The position numbers and the translations under genes are program-made. The notes under the pieces are model-generated. The model did no database searches. It worked only from the letters and a program-made list of their open reading frames with translations, and was not told the DNA's origin. Shown piece after piece: positions 46,233 to 59,483 of a stretch of 64,000 nt of DNA; the first letter of the stretch is position 1; every line of letters begins with the position of its first letter. Source of the DNA: Mortierella sp. BCC40632. Taxonomy: Eukaryota > Mortierellomycota > Mortierellomycetes > Mortierellales > Mortierellaceae. Location of the stretch: contig WAEK01000007.1 of the NCBI GenBank assembly GCA_011634665.1, positions 2,390,501 to 2,454,500 on the forward strand. Direction: 5' to 3'.

Positions 46233-49200
46233 TTAAGCGCCGCTACTACCTGCTCCTCCTCCTCCTCCTCCTCCTCCTCCTCCTCCTCCTCCTCCTCCTC
46301 CTCCTCCTCCCTCCTCCACGTCTATAGGGACTCCTAGCATCTCCCATCGATGATGATCTAGTTCTGCACTCTCCCATTGATACTCGGACTCGGGATTCGT
46401 TACACTTGTCAAATTCGTCATTCGACTACTTGTTCGTTGATATGGACTCATACTTCTCGCTGCTGTCCCTGCCGCCGCCCCCGCTGTCAACATCGTTGCC
46501 GTGGTCGTGGGTCCAGAGGCGGCACCGATTCGGGAATCCTCCACTAGAGGAGGCTCTACATCATCCTCGGGCGTGATCCTGTACCTAGACGGCCCCAAAA
46601 CCGTCAGCGAGGCCGTTCCCGTTGATGTCGGTGACCTTGGTGAGGAAGGTGGAGACGAGACGGAGGCTTGAGGGTGAAAGTAAAACGAACCCTGATGCTG
46701 TTGATGCGATGGTGATGAGGATTGTCCATACAGAGGTCTTGGGTATCCTCCAGGACTGGTTGGTGGGGATCGCGCCTGCGCACTTCGCATCGAATACGAG
46801 ATCACAGACGAGGAGTCTGACGGCGATGGAGAAGGTGATGGCGAAGGGGAGGCCCGGATCGAAGACGCTCCCCTGTAGTGATAATGGGACTGGGAGCTAG
46901 CCACAGGGGCTGAAGACAAGGAGGACGTAGATCGGGTATACAGAGGGGATTGTGAGGGAAGCAATGGTTGCTGTCGCATTGGTGTGGGCGAAACAGTTGA
47001 GGGAATTAACGAGGCAGGAGGGTGCGTCACCTCACGGGCAGTGGCGATCGAGTCGATCGAGTCATAGTGGAGGAGCTGCTGGTTCAAGAACTGTTGCGGG
47101 CGTGGCTGTGGCTGTGGCTGTTGCTGCTGTTGCTGAGATTGGGGCTGGGACTGACTCGGTTGAGTCTGTTGACTCTGGTGCTGACGATGGTGTCGCGCAT
47201 AGGAAGAAGATGATTGAATAAATACGTTACCATCTTCTTCCCAATCACCACCACGCCCCCCACTCCCACTAAAACTCGATTGTGGCACGGGTTGTTGCTG
47301 GGAAAATCCCTGTCCATATGCTGCCCTAGATTTGGTCTCATTCGGTCCCTGAGGCAGTCTCGAGGGTCCACTTTCAGGCACCTTGGACGACTGAGACTTT
47401 GTAGAAGACGACAGGGGCATGACTTGTGGTGAAGGTTCTGCAGATGTGTTGGCTGTAGTCGCTGTCATAGTCGTCGTGGTCGCCACTGACCATGCAGGTG
47501 ATGCTGCTGGAACCATGGGCGGTGATGCAGCTGGGACTGCAGCTAACGTGGATGGAGTCCTCGCAGCATTCGACGCAGGACCCAATTTGGAAAGTCCCAA
47601 CTCAAGCTCGGCTGTCGATTTAAAGTAGATGCTGTTCAGAGTATAGGGCTCCAATTCGGCCTGTTGGGAAGGGCCAGCCTCCTGCAGTGTTGGCCGAAAT
47701 TCTTGCTTAGGATTCTGGACAGAACTCGTCTGGGTCTCAACGGTGCTTCCTTGACGCTGCTGCTGTTCCTTCTGGAGTTGCTCTAGTCGGTTCCTGCTAT
47801 CCTTTTTGACCGCTGCTCGACGTTCGATCCATTCCTGTTGCACAGCCCTCTCCATTTCTTGCGAGGTCTGCTCATCCATCCTCTCTGGATGGAATTCTCT
47901 TGGGCTTGATCCAACGCTTCTGCAGTCGTTCCTGGCTGCCGTTTCTTCCTCATCATCACCATGGTCATCCACTCTATCCTCTCCAGAACCAAATGCACTC
48001 AGTCGCATACTATTCATCCTCGCCAATGATGTGTCCTTGGCGGAATGACCTCCACTGCTACCACTTGTACTGGTACCAGCACTGCCATGCCCGCAACTCG
48101 CTCGTTTCTTGATCGACCCACTCTGACGTCTTCCGGTGACATTACTATTACCACTACCATGAGGGCCGTTATTATTTCCTCCATGATTTCCACTGTTTCC
48201 TGGTTGGCCTACAGACGACAGTGCCGCAGAGACGACGATTGGACCAGACCCTTGCCCAGAATGACTCGAATAACTTGAATAAGCCCCTGCGGATTGCCGT
48301 GCTGACGAACCTACACCGAACGAGGATCCCATCGAATAGGCACTTGCCTGGCTTTTGCGTACATCATGTTCTTCCCCGCTGCTCAGAGTTCCCATCGTCC
48401 CCATCGAGGAGGCTTCTGTACCCGAGGATTTCTCTCCCCCTCCCCCTCCACCAGTCTTTTGTCGTGATGAACTCGAAGCTGCTCCACCGGCCGTATGAGA
48501 CAGCTTTCGATCCAGAAAGGCGCCAACAGAGACTTCACCCGACGTATTGGTCACATCCGAGAGTTCTCCTGTCCAGGTACTGTAAACACTCAAACTCTCG
48601 GAGGGCATCATGAATGAATGTCGATCGATTTGCGGTTGCTGTTGGCGCTGTTGTTGCTGTTGTTGATGGTGGTGTTGTTGTTGATGACGATGGTGATCCT
48701 GTTCCAGGACGTGGGGCTGCATGATTGGTGTCGTAGAATCGTCCTTGAGATCATGGCTTGGATTTCGTCGGATAACACCAAAGCTATCTGTTGAGGCCAT
48801 GCGCTGCTGTGACTGGAACTGGGTAGGAGGTTCTTGAAGGTACCCCAAGGTCGATGTCTGAGTCGGCGGTTGGAAGGCTGCCAAGGTTGTCGTTGCCTTC
48901 GTTGTTGTTGTCGTAGCAGATGGACCACGGCTGAAATGATCTGAGGACGGCGACAATGGCGACAACGGCGACAGTGGCGCCTCATCTAGTGGTCCAATAG
49001 ATTGGCTGCTGTAATACTGGTCTTGCAGGTCTTGCTCACTTTGCTGTGGCTGCTGTGGCTGCTGCTGCTGTAACTGCTGCTGATGTTGCAATTGCTGCTG
49101 CTCTTCTTGTTCCTTTTGCCTTCGGAAACTACCCGCTCGGACAATAGCCCGGTACTGGTCTAAGACGTTCCCTCCCGAAAGGACACTTGTCTTGGTCTCT

Positions 49201-52200
49201 TGCCAGGCTGGCGTCAAGGGTCGAGGTAAAGTTGTTGCAGATAAGATTGTCGGAGACGCTGTCGATGTAGGCGATGCTGGCGATGGTGGAGTGGCGGCGC
49301 CTCCGAGTCTTGGTTCCTGAAGTAGCTTCAAAGGAACAGCCGCCAATGTAGACGAGGGACCTGCTCCGACCTTGGATTCAAAAGACTCGCGAGGTCGATA
49401 AGGACTTTTGGCAGGCGGTGACATGGGAGGGTGAGCAGTCCCTTGGGAATCCACGGTAATGACAGGAAGATTAGGCGCACTAGATAGGGACATTGAAGCA
49501 AGAGGGGGAGGAGGAAGGGGAGGGGGGGGAGCTCGAGTCGGTGGCGCAACCGTCTGGAGCAATTGAGCAGGTACAATGTGATCTCCATACAGTCGATTTG
49601 CCATCTCGATAAACTGTGGATCCATCACCGTTTCCATGGAACGTCTTGGACGAACGCCAGGAGGCGTAGTGGGTGTAGTAGGAGTGGTAGGTGATGTAGG
49701 CATACTATGTGGTCCCGGTCCTCCAGGCCTGTAAGAACTGGCAATCGTTGTAGGGATGGGAGGTGGAGGTACCCTGTATTTTTTAGAACCACCGGCTGTC
49801 GAAGCGTCTTGCTGTCCTTCTTCTCCGTCCAGATATCGTGTACCAGCAGAAGGATATGGGTCCGTAATCAAGAATCCAGTCTTGGTCGGCGACAGCTTGA
49901 GCTCATGTTGTTTTGGTAGATCCCGATTGGGTTCGTACGGCAAAGGTGGTGGTGAAGTAGGATTTGAGTGTTGTTCGAACGAGGGTTTGCGTATGCCAAA
50001 GTAATCGGATTCCATACCATCTCTAGAAGAACGCGATTTTTGGTATTGCTGCTGTTGAGCCGCCAAAGCTAGGGCTCCTGCATCAACTCTGGCCGTGACA
50101 TTGGATCTTCGTTGTTGAGGTGAAGGTGGGTGGGAAGATGACTCGACTGTGTATCCTGATGGCGATGTATTCAAAGCAGTATTAGCGTTTGATTTTGTCC
50201 CTGCGCCTGAAGACTTTCTTCGAACGCTCTCGCTGCTCTTCCTAGCATTCATCACTTGTTGCGCACCCAGCACGGAACTAGTGCGGGCCCCATAAACTGG
50301 CGCCGGCATGACTGGAGGAGCGACTGCAGGTCGAGTCTGAGGAATCGGAGTGGAGGCAGATGTCACAGAACTGGAGGGATCAAGTGGGTTCTGACCAACG
50401 CTGGACCGATTGCTGCTCGTACTGTTTCTGGTTTTTAGGATTCCCGCTAAAGGAACAGCAGCAGGCTTGCCTGGAGATCCTGTAGGTTTGGAGCTGACTG
50501 GATGGTTTTCGGGTTGAATTAGAGATTCAACGATAGGCGATGGTTTGATGTTTGTAGCAAATGCTGCTGCCTTGTCACAACCCGCAATAGTGGCAAGAGT
50601 ACCAGCAGTTATTGCGGCAAATGAGACGTCCTCAATACCCAATGATGGAATTGACGGGGATCGCTCAGGCACAACTGTTTGCTCAAGGCCCGCGATCAAG
50701 TCAGAACGATCCACATTATCGTGCTTGGCCAACCACTTTTTCATTAGTTCCACCTCAGTCCGATCTTCATAAAAATTGCTGGGGCTTCCAGAGTCTCGTC
50801 CTGACTTGTTGACAGTGAGTTGAGAGCGATTTTCTTCTGAAGTCTTGGAACCCTCAGAGGCCTGCTTACTTTGTGATCGCTCAGGAGTCAGGGATGACTT
50901 TCGCCCCTCAACCTCTGTGATGGAGGTGTCTTTATCACCTGAAGTCCTCATCATCTCAATAGATCCAGCCCCTTCCTCCTCAATGATAAGAGCCATTTCG
51001 TTTACCATGGCAGTGATAGACCCCATCCGCTCGCGCCTCATTGGCTCGTACCTCTGCTGAAGTGGATAGAGCTGACCAGTATCATGCTGACGAGAATTAG
51101 GGCTCGGATGAGAGGTCAAGCCATGCAGACTTGAATGATTCCCACTCTCAAGACCAGTCATCAACTCTCCTTCGAGATACATACTTTCTCGTATCCGTTT
51201 GGCGTCCTTGACAGTTCTCCTGACGCGTCTTTGGAACCGCGCGGCAGGATCATTTTCTGGTTTAGTGAGATTGTCAACTGAAGGGTAGAGCAAGAACATG
51301 GCCGCAGGATAGGTGAGAAGAACAATAGTATTCCAAAGCGCACCTAGAATGTCGTTGACTGCATGGGCCAGTACGGGTTCTTTCTCGGGGGCCACCAGTG
51401 TAAATTGGTACAAAACACCAAGGAGCAGAATAGCGACCATGCTTCCAATCAGCCAGTATACGCAGTAGATATAATAGGAGAGCTGAAGTGTTGTCGAGGT
51501 ATCGCCTCCATCCGCATTCCTTGAGTCGCGTTCTAGTGCACGGAGTCGGAGCGAGGTCAAAGAGTAACTGAGGATAATGGCGAATCCTAGGATCAACATG
51601 ATCAGGTCCGATGCCATGGAAGCTCGCTCCCACATGTCTGTACCAAACCCAACACCGACAAAAACAACGGGTGGCAGCACAAATACAAGACCGGCAAGAC
51701 TCCAGTAGAGGTACATTTCGGTTTTGGACATAAAGTCACCTTCGTCGACCAAGGCCTCGACATGGTGGCACCAGTAGGTGTTGAGCAGGAATAAACACGC
51801 CATCAGACTGCATTGCGATACCCGCATCACGATCCTGAGGGCGAACAGATACTCTTGATCAAGATAGGAATAAAGTGCGATCGGCTTGATGGCCAGAATG
51901 TAATAAAGATTGGCCTCTTTGGGAAGAGAAACGCCACTGAGATCCCACGCAGAAGCCTTTGCCATGTCTCTGAACTCGACATTGATAGGGAAAGAGACAT
52001 TGACAGGAGGCGAAGGTGGTTCATAATTGAATTTTGGTTTAGGACCCGGAAAGTATCCGGCCATGGATTGTTTGTACAATATCCTGGCAAGCATGGCGCT
52101 GTAGAGGACTATTAGTGTCAACGACATGACCGCCAGCCAAGTGACAATCGCTCTTGTGTTGAACCCAGGCTTGAATGAGGCAAAGCCACGAGTAGTCAGG

Positions 52201-53393
52201 ACTCGAGCAACGATAAAGACCTAAAACGGATGAATAGACAGGGAGAGCGAGCAATAAAATAATAATAATAAAGGTACCCGAAGGCCCTTTGCGTTAGAGA
52301 ATCAGCTGGCCACCAAAGCAGTAATAGAGATTGTGAGCGCATGCAGGTGCGCATGGTCTGATATCGAGCGAAGCCAGGGGTCACAACTTGGTATACAAAT
52401 TCAAATACAAATACAAATACAAAGAAAAAAAAAAAAAAAAGAAAGAAAGAAAAAAAACGAACGATAGAAGGGACAGTTGGTCTGGCCCAACGCTGTGGCG
52501 GGGTCCACAGCACATGCACTTTTCAGCGCACGGATCTCTTTTCTCCCTGTGGAACTTGGCGGCCACACGTCCAGGAGAAAAGAAGAGAAAAAAAAAAAAA
52601 GGGCCAGGGCAAGGGCTAAAATCGCAGGAGAGAGAAGAAGGGTACGGTGTGGCAACAGACATCACGGGCAAAGGAGAGAGATGACCCCGTAGGGCAGTAA
52701 AAGCGCGCGGTTGGGCCACCCGCGCTTTCCCGACAGAGCAATGTAGGTAAGCAAAGGGCATAGGTATGGTGTCATGTTGGCTTTGTAATGGAAATAGCGT
52801 TCCTGAGGCAAGAGAGCAGCAATGGCAGCAGCAGTAGCGGCAGTGCAGCAGACGAGAGCATAGCAGATGGCCCAGGGACCTTTGCGCCAATCTCGGTAGC
52901 CATTTCTTGTCAAGGAAGAGAAAGAAAGAAGGAAGAGATGGAGGATGTGGCAAAAAGAGAGATGTCGTTGAAAGAGGAGGAGGATGAGGAGTACATGGAT
53001 CTGAGAAAGGGGGGGGGGGAGTGAAGAGGAAAGGAAGGATCCATTGTGTATGGGCTGTGCTTTGGATGGGGCAAAGATATGGTGCATGTGCACGCGTTCG
53101 GGCCCGTCAGTGCAATTGAAAGTGAAGGCGAAGCAGTCGTGTGATGGGAAAGAGTAAGTTAAAAAGAGAAAGCATGAAGCAGTGGCGCACGTACCAACAT
53201 GATGAAGCCGAACACGCCCGCATGGATGGCCTGTGATGGCGGGTCCTGCTCGAGAACTAACCGGGGGAGAGGATGAGTGGTTGATCAGTTAACCAAAGGA
53301 GCCAGTCGGAGGAAGAGGGTTGATCAGGAACAGGCTGTGGTGAGACGGAGACAGAGACTGGGTTGGAGAGAGAGGCTTACATAGTCGAATCAT
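46233..53393 (-). CDS. seven-helix membrane protein with giant low-complexity tail
   Basis: Three exons: 53381-53393, 53195-53256 and 46233-52220, about 2,020 residues. Seven hydrophobic helices can be drawn at about 14-34, 47-70, 152-174, 195-217, 230-250, 275-298 and 308-338. Basic residues in the loops after helices 1, 5 and 7 and an NxS site in the long loop after helix 2 give an outside N-terminus and cytosolic tail, the topology of a G-protein-coupled receptor or of the PalH/Rim21 type; no family signature was recognised. The 1,680-residue tail is Ser/Pro/Gln/Thr-rich with poly-Gln, His-Gln, PPPPLP and, at the very end, about 20 Gly encoded by a CCT-type microsatellite. Exons 1 and 2 are inferred from splice phase (T plus TT; phase 0) and because they supply helix 1. 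The first exon is only four residues, so a further upstream exon is possible. Confidence 0.82.
46253..46316. repeat. coding trinucleotide repeat (poly-Gly)
   Basis: About 21 units of CCT on the plus strand, read as GGA/GAG-phase glycine codons on the coding strand and giving the C-terminal poly-Gly of the seven-helix protein. Likely to vary in length between strains. Confidence 0.93.
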
Positions 53394-54978
53394 GGCAGGA
53401 GGTAGCTATTATGACCGAGAGTATCGGCAAGTCAGCCTGATCATGAAGGCCACAAAGGGAGTGAACAGGAAGAAGGAGAGAAAGAGATACAGAAAGAGGA
53501 AAGGAGAGGAGCACGAGAGACAGAGGGGAGAGAGGGAGAAAGAGAGAAAGAGAAAGAGAAAGAAGGACGGTGCACGTGCTGTTGTGAAAGGATGAATATG
53601 AATGCAAATGTATGGATCAAGACAAAGGAATGGGGCCAATGGAACTCGACGAGCAAGACTGTGCAGATGAGTATGGAAGAAAATGAGAAAAAGTAAGAGA
53701 GTGAAAGTGAGAGTGAGAGGAGTGGTGGTTGTCAACGCGAACTAAGTGTGGGTCGGCTGCGTCGATGGTCCGTTGGAAGAGAGCGAGAGAGCGAGAGAGC
53801 GAGAGAGAAAGAGAGAGAGAGATAGAGAGAGAGATAGAGGAGTCGGGCACAATAATAAATACATGTAAAAAGGGGGAGAGAGGAAGGGAGGCTTCACTCT
53901 CGACAAGAGAGGACACGGCTGTAAATCTCGGAGGAGGATGACAACCGCGAGAAGTGGGGATGGAATGGTGCGTTACAATTAGGATGAGTGGAGATGCAAG
54001 AGTAAGATGGACATGGCTGTCGAGGACAAGGGAGGGGGATCCGTGCTCCTGCAAGGGTCAAGAATGAAGATGAAAGAGAAGAAAGAGGATGGGATATGAA
54101 AAGGATGGAATGCAGGATGTCTATACAGGATCAACTGATCGACGAATGGAAGGAGGATGAGATGGAATGGGCAAGCAGGGTTGGAGCGGACAGGGGATAA
54201 AGAAAAGACGCTTCGATCACTTCTTGATAACTCAACGGTCAAAAGGCTTCGCACACGGCCACAGTCAGTCTGGTGCTCTTTCGGTCTCTCCTCTTCTCAC
54301 CTCAGTCAGGTCAGGTCAGGTCAGGCCCGGCCAGGCCAGAGAAGAGTGCGAGACACATGAAATCAAAGAACTCTCCCCTGTTATCCGTTTGAGCACCCGC
54401 AGTTCCAGCCATACTCTCAGGGAAGACTGTGTGGTCTACGTGCAGACCTCATGGCCGAATCGAAAGATACACAGGACCAGAGAGATTGCAAAGGTGCAGG
54501 TGCGAGGTGAGCAGCAAGAAGAAAAAAAAAATAGAAAACGACGCAGGCTCACATCGCTTTGTAGCCGTTGTGCAGCAGGGGTGGAGCAGAGAGGCAAGAC
54601 TCAGACAGGCACCATCGACTGGAAGCCGAGGCAGGCTATACCTCGCGAAGCAGAGAGCCAGTCCTTTCGGACGAAAACCATTGCGCGCTCAGGACAGGGG
54701 CGGGAACGGGCCCTGGAGAGGAGCCAGGGTCACATCGGAGAGAAGAGGAGCAATCGAAGAGTCTGCGGATGAGTCTGTGCAGAGCGACTCTCGGCTCCTT
54801 GTTTCTGTTTTCCCTCCCCGCGCCCGCACCAAGAGAGCGATACGCAAGTGCACATGGGGTCGATTAAACATATATACAGTGGCACCTAACGGCCATGGTC
54901 TACAGCCATATTGACACCAACATTGCCTACTAATACAAACCTTAACGCGGATACAAGGCTCCCAACGAATGTGCCACC

Positions 54979-55054
<76 letters not shown>

Positions 55055-55744
55055 AATAGCATGGGTAGCTGTTGTCCATGAAAAGGTGCTTATCATGGCA
55101 GTCTCGGCGAGCCCACAGCCTAGTCGGCAAGCAATGGTGTCGCGTTGGTCAATGGGGAGGAGACCAGAGGTCATCAGTCAGGCACCTCACTCCTCCCAGG
55201 CACGCCAAGGACCGAGGGAGAGACACGCTCCCTGTGCCAGCCAATCAGAAGGCTCGAGTGGGTGATAGCGCACGAGCCTCCTGATTGGGTTGTGGGGAGA
55301 GTGCAGTTGGTGAGAGAAAGGGAGGGAGGGGATGAACAACTGCATTCAAAAGTGCTAGATGCTTCTTCTCTACGTCCTTTCCTCCCATTATCCGCCATCT
55401 CGCTGCTGCTTGCAGACAGAATACACAAGGCTCAAAGGGGTTGGTGTTCAGAATGATCGTCTTAGACGGGGGGGTTTTTTTTATTTACTTATATTTACAC
55501 GAGTGTGTACAAGACGAAGAAGAGTCGGTCGGGAAGAAGAAATGACAATAGAACCGGCTAGCTCCAAGCTCTCTGCTTTTTATCCTTGGCTAGCTCCACG
55601 GTGTTGACAAATTACACCCTCCCTATCATCTTCCTCCCCCTTTTTATCGCCCTCTTTTCTTCATCGGCATCGTTCTCTCTCTCTTTCTTCTACAACATCG
55701 ACCATCTTCCAAAAAGAAAAAAAAAAGGAGGGACGAGCCCATCA
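53394..55744. other. 2.35 kb intergenic region upstream of the seven-helix gene
   Basis: GA-rich plus strand (53460-53580, 53770-53850), a GGTCA-type short tandem repeat near 54300-54335, and a (GA)34 tract at 54982-55049. No convincing coding exon, although a missing 5' exon of the seven-helix gene may hide here. Confidence 0.5.
54982..55049. repeat. (GA)34 microsatellite
   Basis: A perfect 68-bp GA run, the longest dinucleotide repeat in the window. Confidence 0.95.
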
Positions 55745-56787
55745 TTAGGCGGTGATCGTCGAAGATTGGGCACCGACAGGGTTTGACGTCTCGTTCTTTT
55801 TGCACTCCTTGCACATATTGCCCTCGCGAAGTCCCTTGGCGACAAAGACACACTTTTCACAGACAGGGTCGGAGCACTTTGCGCAGGTCATGAGATGCTC
55901 GCGATCACTGTTGCAGTTCTCGCAGATGGGTCCACAGCAGTACTCCTCGCGGCAAGAGTCGCAGACAACCTTGGGGCAACTAATGAAAGAGGTGGAGAAT
56001 GCAACGAAAAGGCTGGTTAGTCACTGGAGTAGAACAAGGCAGAGTAGGTCTAGAAATATCAAGAAAGAATGAAGGAAGTAAAGGAGGAGGGGAGAGAGAG
56101 AGAGAAGGAAGAGGGGGCAGAGCAACTAACAGGAAGGCCAAATCCTGTGGGAAATTAATGCAAATGGAGCGAGAGCAAAGGGAAAGGGACGACGGATGGG
56201 GCACGAGACCAGACACAAACAGAAAGAATAAGTTCAGCTCTTGGTCATTCACGCCTTTCCTATTAGACTTCCGACCCCACACACTAACCACGTCGCCGCT
56301 GCGAGCACAGATAGTTGCCTGAGATATAGGAATAGTAGGGGAGGAGGCAAGGATAGGATGACATGACGGCGACACACTGGGACGAGGGGTTATTCCTACT
56401 CCTCGTCCACTGACAGTCTCAAGAGCGAGGTGAACAGTGTCGCGAACGTATTAATCGGTGTCCTGGGCTTGACCCGTGAGAACCGCATGTCTTTCTCCAG
56501 CCCGAGCCGATAGCGAGTGACCCGTCAAATATACAAGGGTGAATAGTACCATCCCAGTATAGCCAACAAGGAAAGCCTCGAAAGCACCATGACTGTGGTG
56601 GATCAATCGCGTGGGTAAGGGCAAGAGATAAAACAAAAGAAGAACAAGCGAATGGGAATACAATAGTCAAACGCTAGAGGGGTGAAGTGTTAACTTACAA
56701 GCGGCAGGCCTCCTTGTCACCCATGCTGTGACGACCACAAGCGCAGGCCTTCTTGGACAGGTCGACGGAAGCGCTTTTCTTACCCAT
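55745..56787 (-). CDS. small cysteine-rich, probably zinc-binding protein
   Basis: Three exons: 56699-56787, 56289-56318 (only 30 nt) and 55745-55979, giving 117 residues. The protein starts MGKKSASVDLSKKACACGRH. After the microexon it has a dense series of Cys pairs: CC, CDSC, CC with PIC and ENC, CAKC with VC and EKC, and CKEC, spaced like two or more treble-clef or RING-like zinc sites. No named family recognised. Function unknown; such folds mediate protein or nucleic-acid contacts. Joins are in phase (TT plus G; TG plus T). The middle exon rests on phase and splice signals only. An alternative exon in the first intron (56456-56594) would give a different, membrane-like C-terminus. Confidence 0.75.
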
Positions 56788-58332
56788 GGCGAAATAGGGA
56801 ATCTGAGTTCTTGTCCTGATAAGCTTGAGAAGCAGAAAGGTGTTTGCTCTTGGAATGGGCCCAGAGAAGAGAGTGTGGGAGGTGCTCGAGAGAGAGTGTG
56901 GGAACAGGAGTGATGGTGTGAGGAGGAGAGATGAAAAGAAAAGAAAAGAAAAGAGAGAGAAAGGGGCGAGAACTGACGACTGGCGACTTTTATGGGTGGG
57001 AAAATGGACTGACACAACAACATAAAACACAAATACACCATCAACAACAGCGTCTGTCCACCCGGCGCACTGTTCCAGTCCGCGCGCCAGGACAAAACGC
57101 TCGACCAGGGGCATGCGCACCACGCAACGTACGCACTCTTGCGCTTGCATGCGACTCTCCTTCCTCTGTCTTTGTCTTGTTGCTTGTCCTTTTTGCTTGT
57201 GCTCCCCCTCCCCGCATCGTCTTTGTTCTCCCCTTTGCAAAAGGTAGCCTGCATCGGTGGGCCCATCAAGGCAGCCCCAATTTATCGCCGGATGGTGTCT
57301 GAAGGATGCCTGGGGACTGGGTGGGAGGTTCTAGGAGCTCCAAGTGAGAAGTCATCTGACGAATCTGCGCCCATCCCCACTCTCTTTCGCCCTGTGGTCA
57401 TTTCATTCTCGTGACCAGAGGTCTGTGCGCATCCTTCCCCAATGGAGCCAGATTCTCACTAGAGTCTTGCCATCCACCCAACTGTTGGGTCTGGACTGCC
57501 GCGTTTTGTTGGTGTTGCTCATCCTTGTTTGCCAGCATTGCTAAAATAATGTCGAGGAAGCATCAATACTGGGCGAGAAAGGCGATTTTCCTGATGGGAC
57601 TCTAGTCCCTAGTCAATTGTCCTGGTAGGTGCTTTATGCACCCCACGAACCGAGTCGTTCCTCGAAGCAGACATCAAATAAGAGCCAAGGAAATTTGTAC
57701 TCCAGTCTCCCAATTAGGACTCCCGTAGAATTATTATAATAGCGAAGAGGATTCGTTAGAGAGCAGTCTGTTAATAGGCAGTCCACTTGCAAATAGTTGG
57801 CTTTTGTACAAGAAAAGTTGTCGCCAGTTCCCTAATGCTGCTTTCAAAGTTGAGGTGCCAGGACTAGAGCTGGCAAGACTTAGTGTCGTGTACTGGTCTC
57901 GTGAGTGCAATGGAGTTTTTGCAAAGAGTTTAGTAGTTATGTCTTCTTCCCATAACACGAAGTTGAATACTGGTAGGGGCAGGAGCTAAGTCCTAGGAGA
58001 GGGACGCCTACAGGTATGGCGGGAAAGGAGCAGTGACCCACTACCGACCCTTTGCAAGGGTCTAAGAGGGAAGGCGAGGTTGTCCATGTCAGAGGCATGA
58101 GAATGCAAGAGGCATTTGGTCGCGTGGGTTGTGTGGGCAAAGCAGAGCTACTCTCGTCTCTTTTCAATTTTTCCTTTCACTTCCCAAATTTCAGTGGCTT
58201 TGCGTCCGTTGACCCGAGCACATTCCCTTTGATCGCGATGATGTCCCGAAGGAGCCAGAGGTCTAGGAAAACCAGAGTATTGCTTCCCCAGTCTAGCGAT
58301 CCCATCTCATCATCAGCAGCAATCAACTCATC
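56788..58332. other. divergent intergenic region
   Basis: 1.5 kb between the cysteine-rich gene and the Mic12-like gene. Mixed composition, no long repeats, no convincing coding frame. The last 140 bp before the ATG are the likely promoter and leader of the Mic12-like gene. Confidence 0.55.
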
Positions 58333-59211
58333 ATGTCTCGCCCTGCTACCATCTTCACCGGCCTCCTAGTCTCGGGCGCTATCCTCTACCACTTCAGGAC
58401 AGAACTCTCATCGGACATTCGCACTGTCCGTAGTCAGTTGAGTGACGTCCAGAACCGTCTCTCTGGATCGGTTCCTGGAAACAAGATCAGCGGTGTAAGG
58501 ATGTCCAAATTGCTTTTATTTAGATAATAATGATTAGGGACTGGTAGATTTAGGGCTCTACTTTGAGCGGATGCTGAGCGCGTTTACAGGACTGCACCAT
58601 GGGAGGCTCATCAGGACTGGAATGGATTCAGGGGAGTTCAACCGACTTGCTTCCTGGAAGCCGATAACATAATCTCGTCAGGAGTAGGACAAGTGCAAAA
58701 TGGAGAGACGGACACGAACCGATCACTCTTCAACAAACGTATCTTATTGGAGTCTAGGTCTATGATGGGGCAAAGGGCTCTAGTTCTCTTTGTTTTTTTT
58801 TTTTTGTCGATACACCAGGGACAATAGACAGCGTGGATAAGGCCCTTTTTAAGTCTGGATAACTTGGTGCTTCAATACCAGGATATCCAAATGTCGCATT
58901 GTCTCTAGGGGCCAGGGTAGACAATTTGCCCTCTTCTCATCTACATGGGGCTTCTCTTTGCTGTTTAATCCTAAGTCATCTTTTCCTTATTTTATTTTAT
59001 TTAGGTCCTTACTTCACATCCTACTGCCTCGATCCTTGAAAAGCCCAAGGAGTTGTTGGAGGAGTCTAGCACCTATATCCAGAATCGCATTGTACCCTCC
59101 GTGAAGGATACTTGGAACTCTCACCTGATTGATCTCGCTCAAAATGTGAATGAGCTCGACTCTGAAAAGATCCAGAAGCTCGCCAAGGAGGCTAAGGACA
59201 AGTGGCTGTAA
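58333..59211 (+). CDS. MICOS complex subunit Mic12-like protein
   Basis: Two exons, 58333-58494 and 59005-59211, 122 residues; phase 0 join with a 510-bp intron. The N-terminus is one hydrophobic helix (ATIFTGLLVSGAILYHF) without a cleavable presequence, as in inner-membrane MICOS proteins that shape cristae. A predicted coiled helix follows (SDIRTVRSQLSDVQNRL). The C-terminal block VKDTWNSHLIDLAQNV resembles the IKDIWNEQIRN block of yeast Mic12/Aim5, which is the main basis for the name. Size (about 100-130 residues) and topology fit. The similarity is short, so another small single-pass mitochondrial protein is possible. Confidence 0.65.
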
Positions 59212-59451
59212 ACGAGCGTGAAAAAAAAAAAAAAAAAAAAAAAAAAGAAAGAAAGAAGAAAAAAAGAACGAAAGAAAGCAAGAAAGCAAGAACTCAGAGC
59301 CGAGTTGTCAGGAGAAAAAAAAAAAGAGAAAAAGATCATATCAAGCCTGCAGTCGATAGTCTCTACCACCACTCCTCTCTATTCGCCCACCCTCATCATC
59401 AAGCCCTATACAAATACATATGAAATACAATACCTCCCATGGATAATGGCA

Positions 59452-59483
<32 letters not shown>

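Noticed and set aside
46622..48613. Several plus-strand frames of 60-130 codons
   Set aside because: Antisense shadows of the giant seven-helix gene, whose codon use and length are far better supported.
52381..53093. Minus-strand frames of 143-190 codons between exons of the seven-helix gene
   Set aside because: They lie in its intron 2, contain homopolymer translations and would break the continuous helix 1 coded by the flanking exons.
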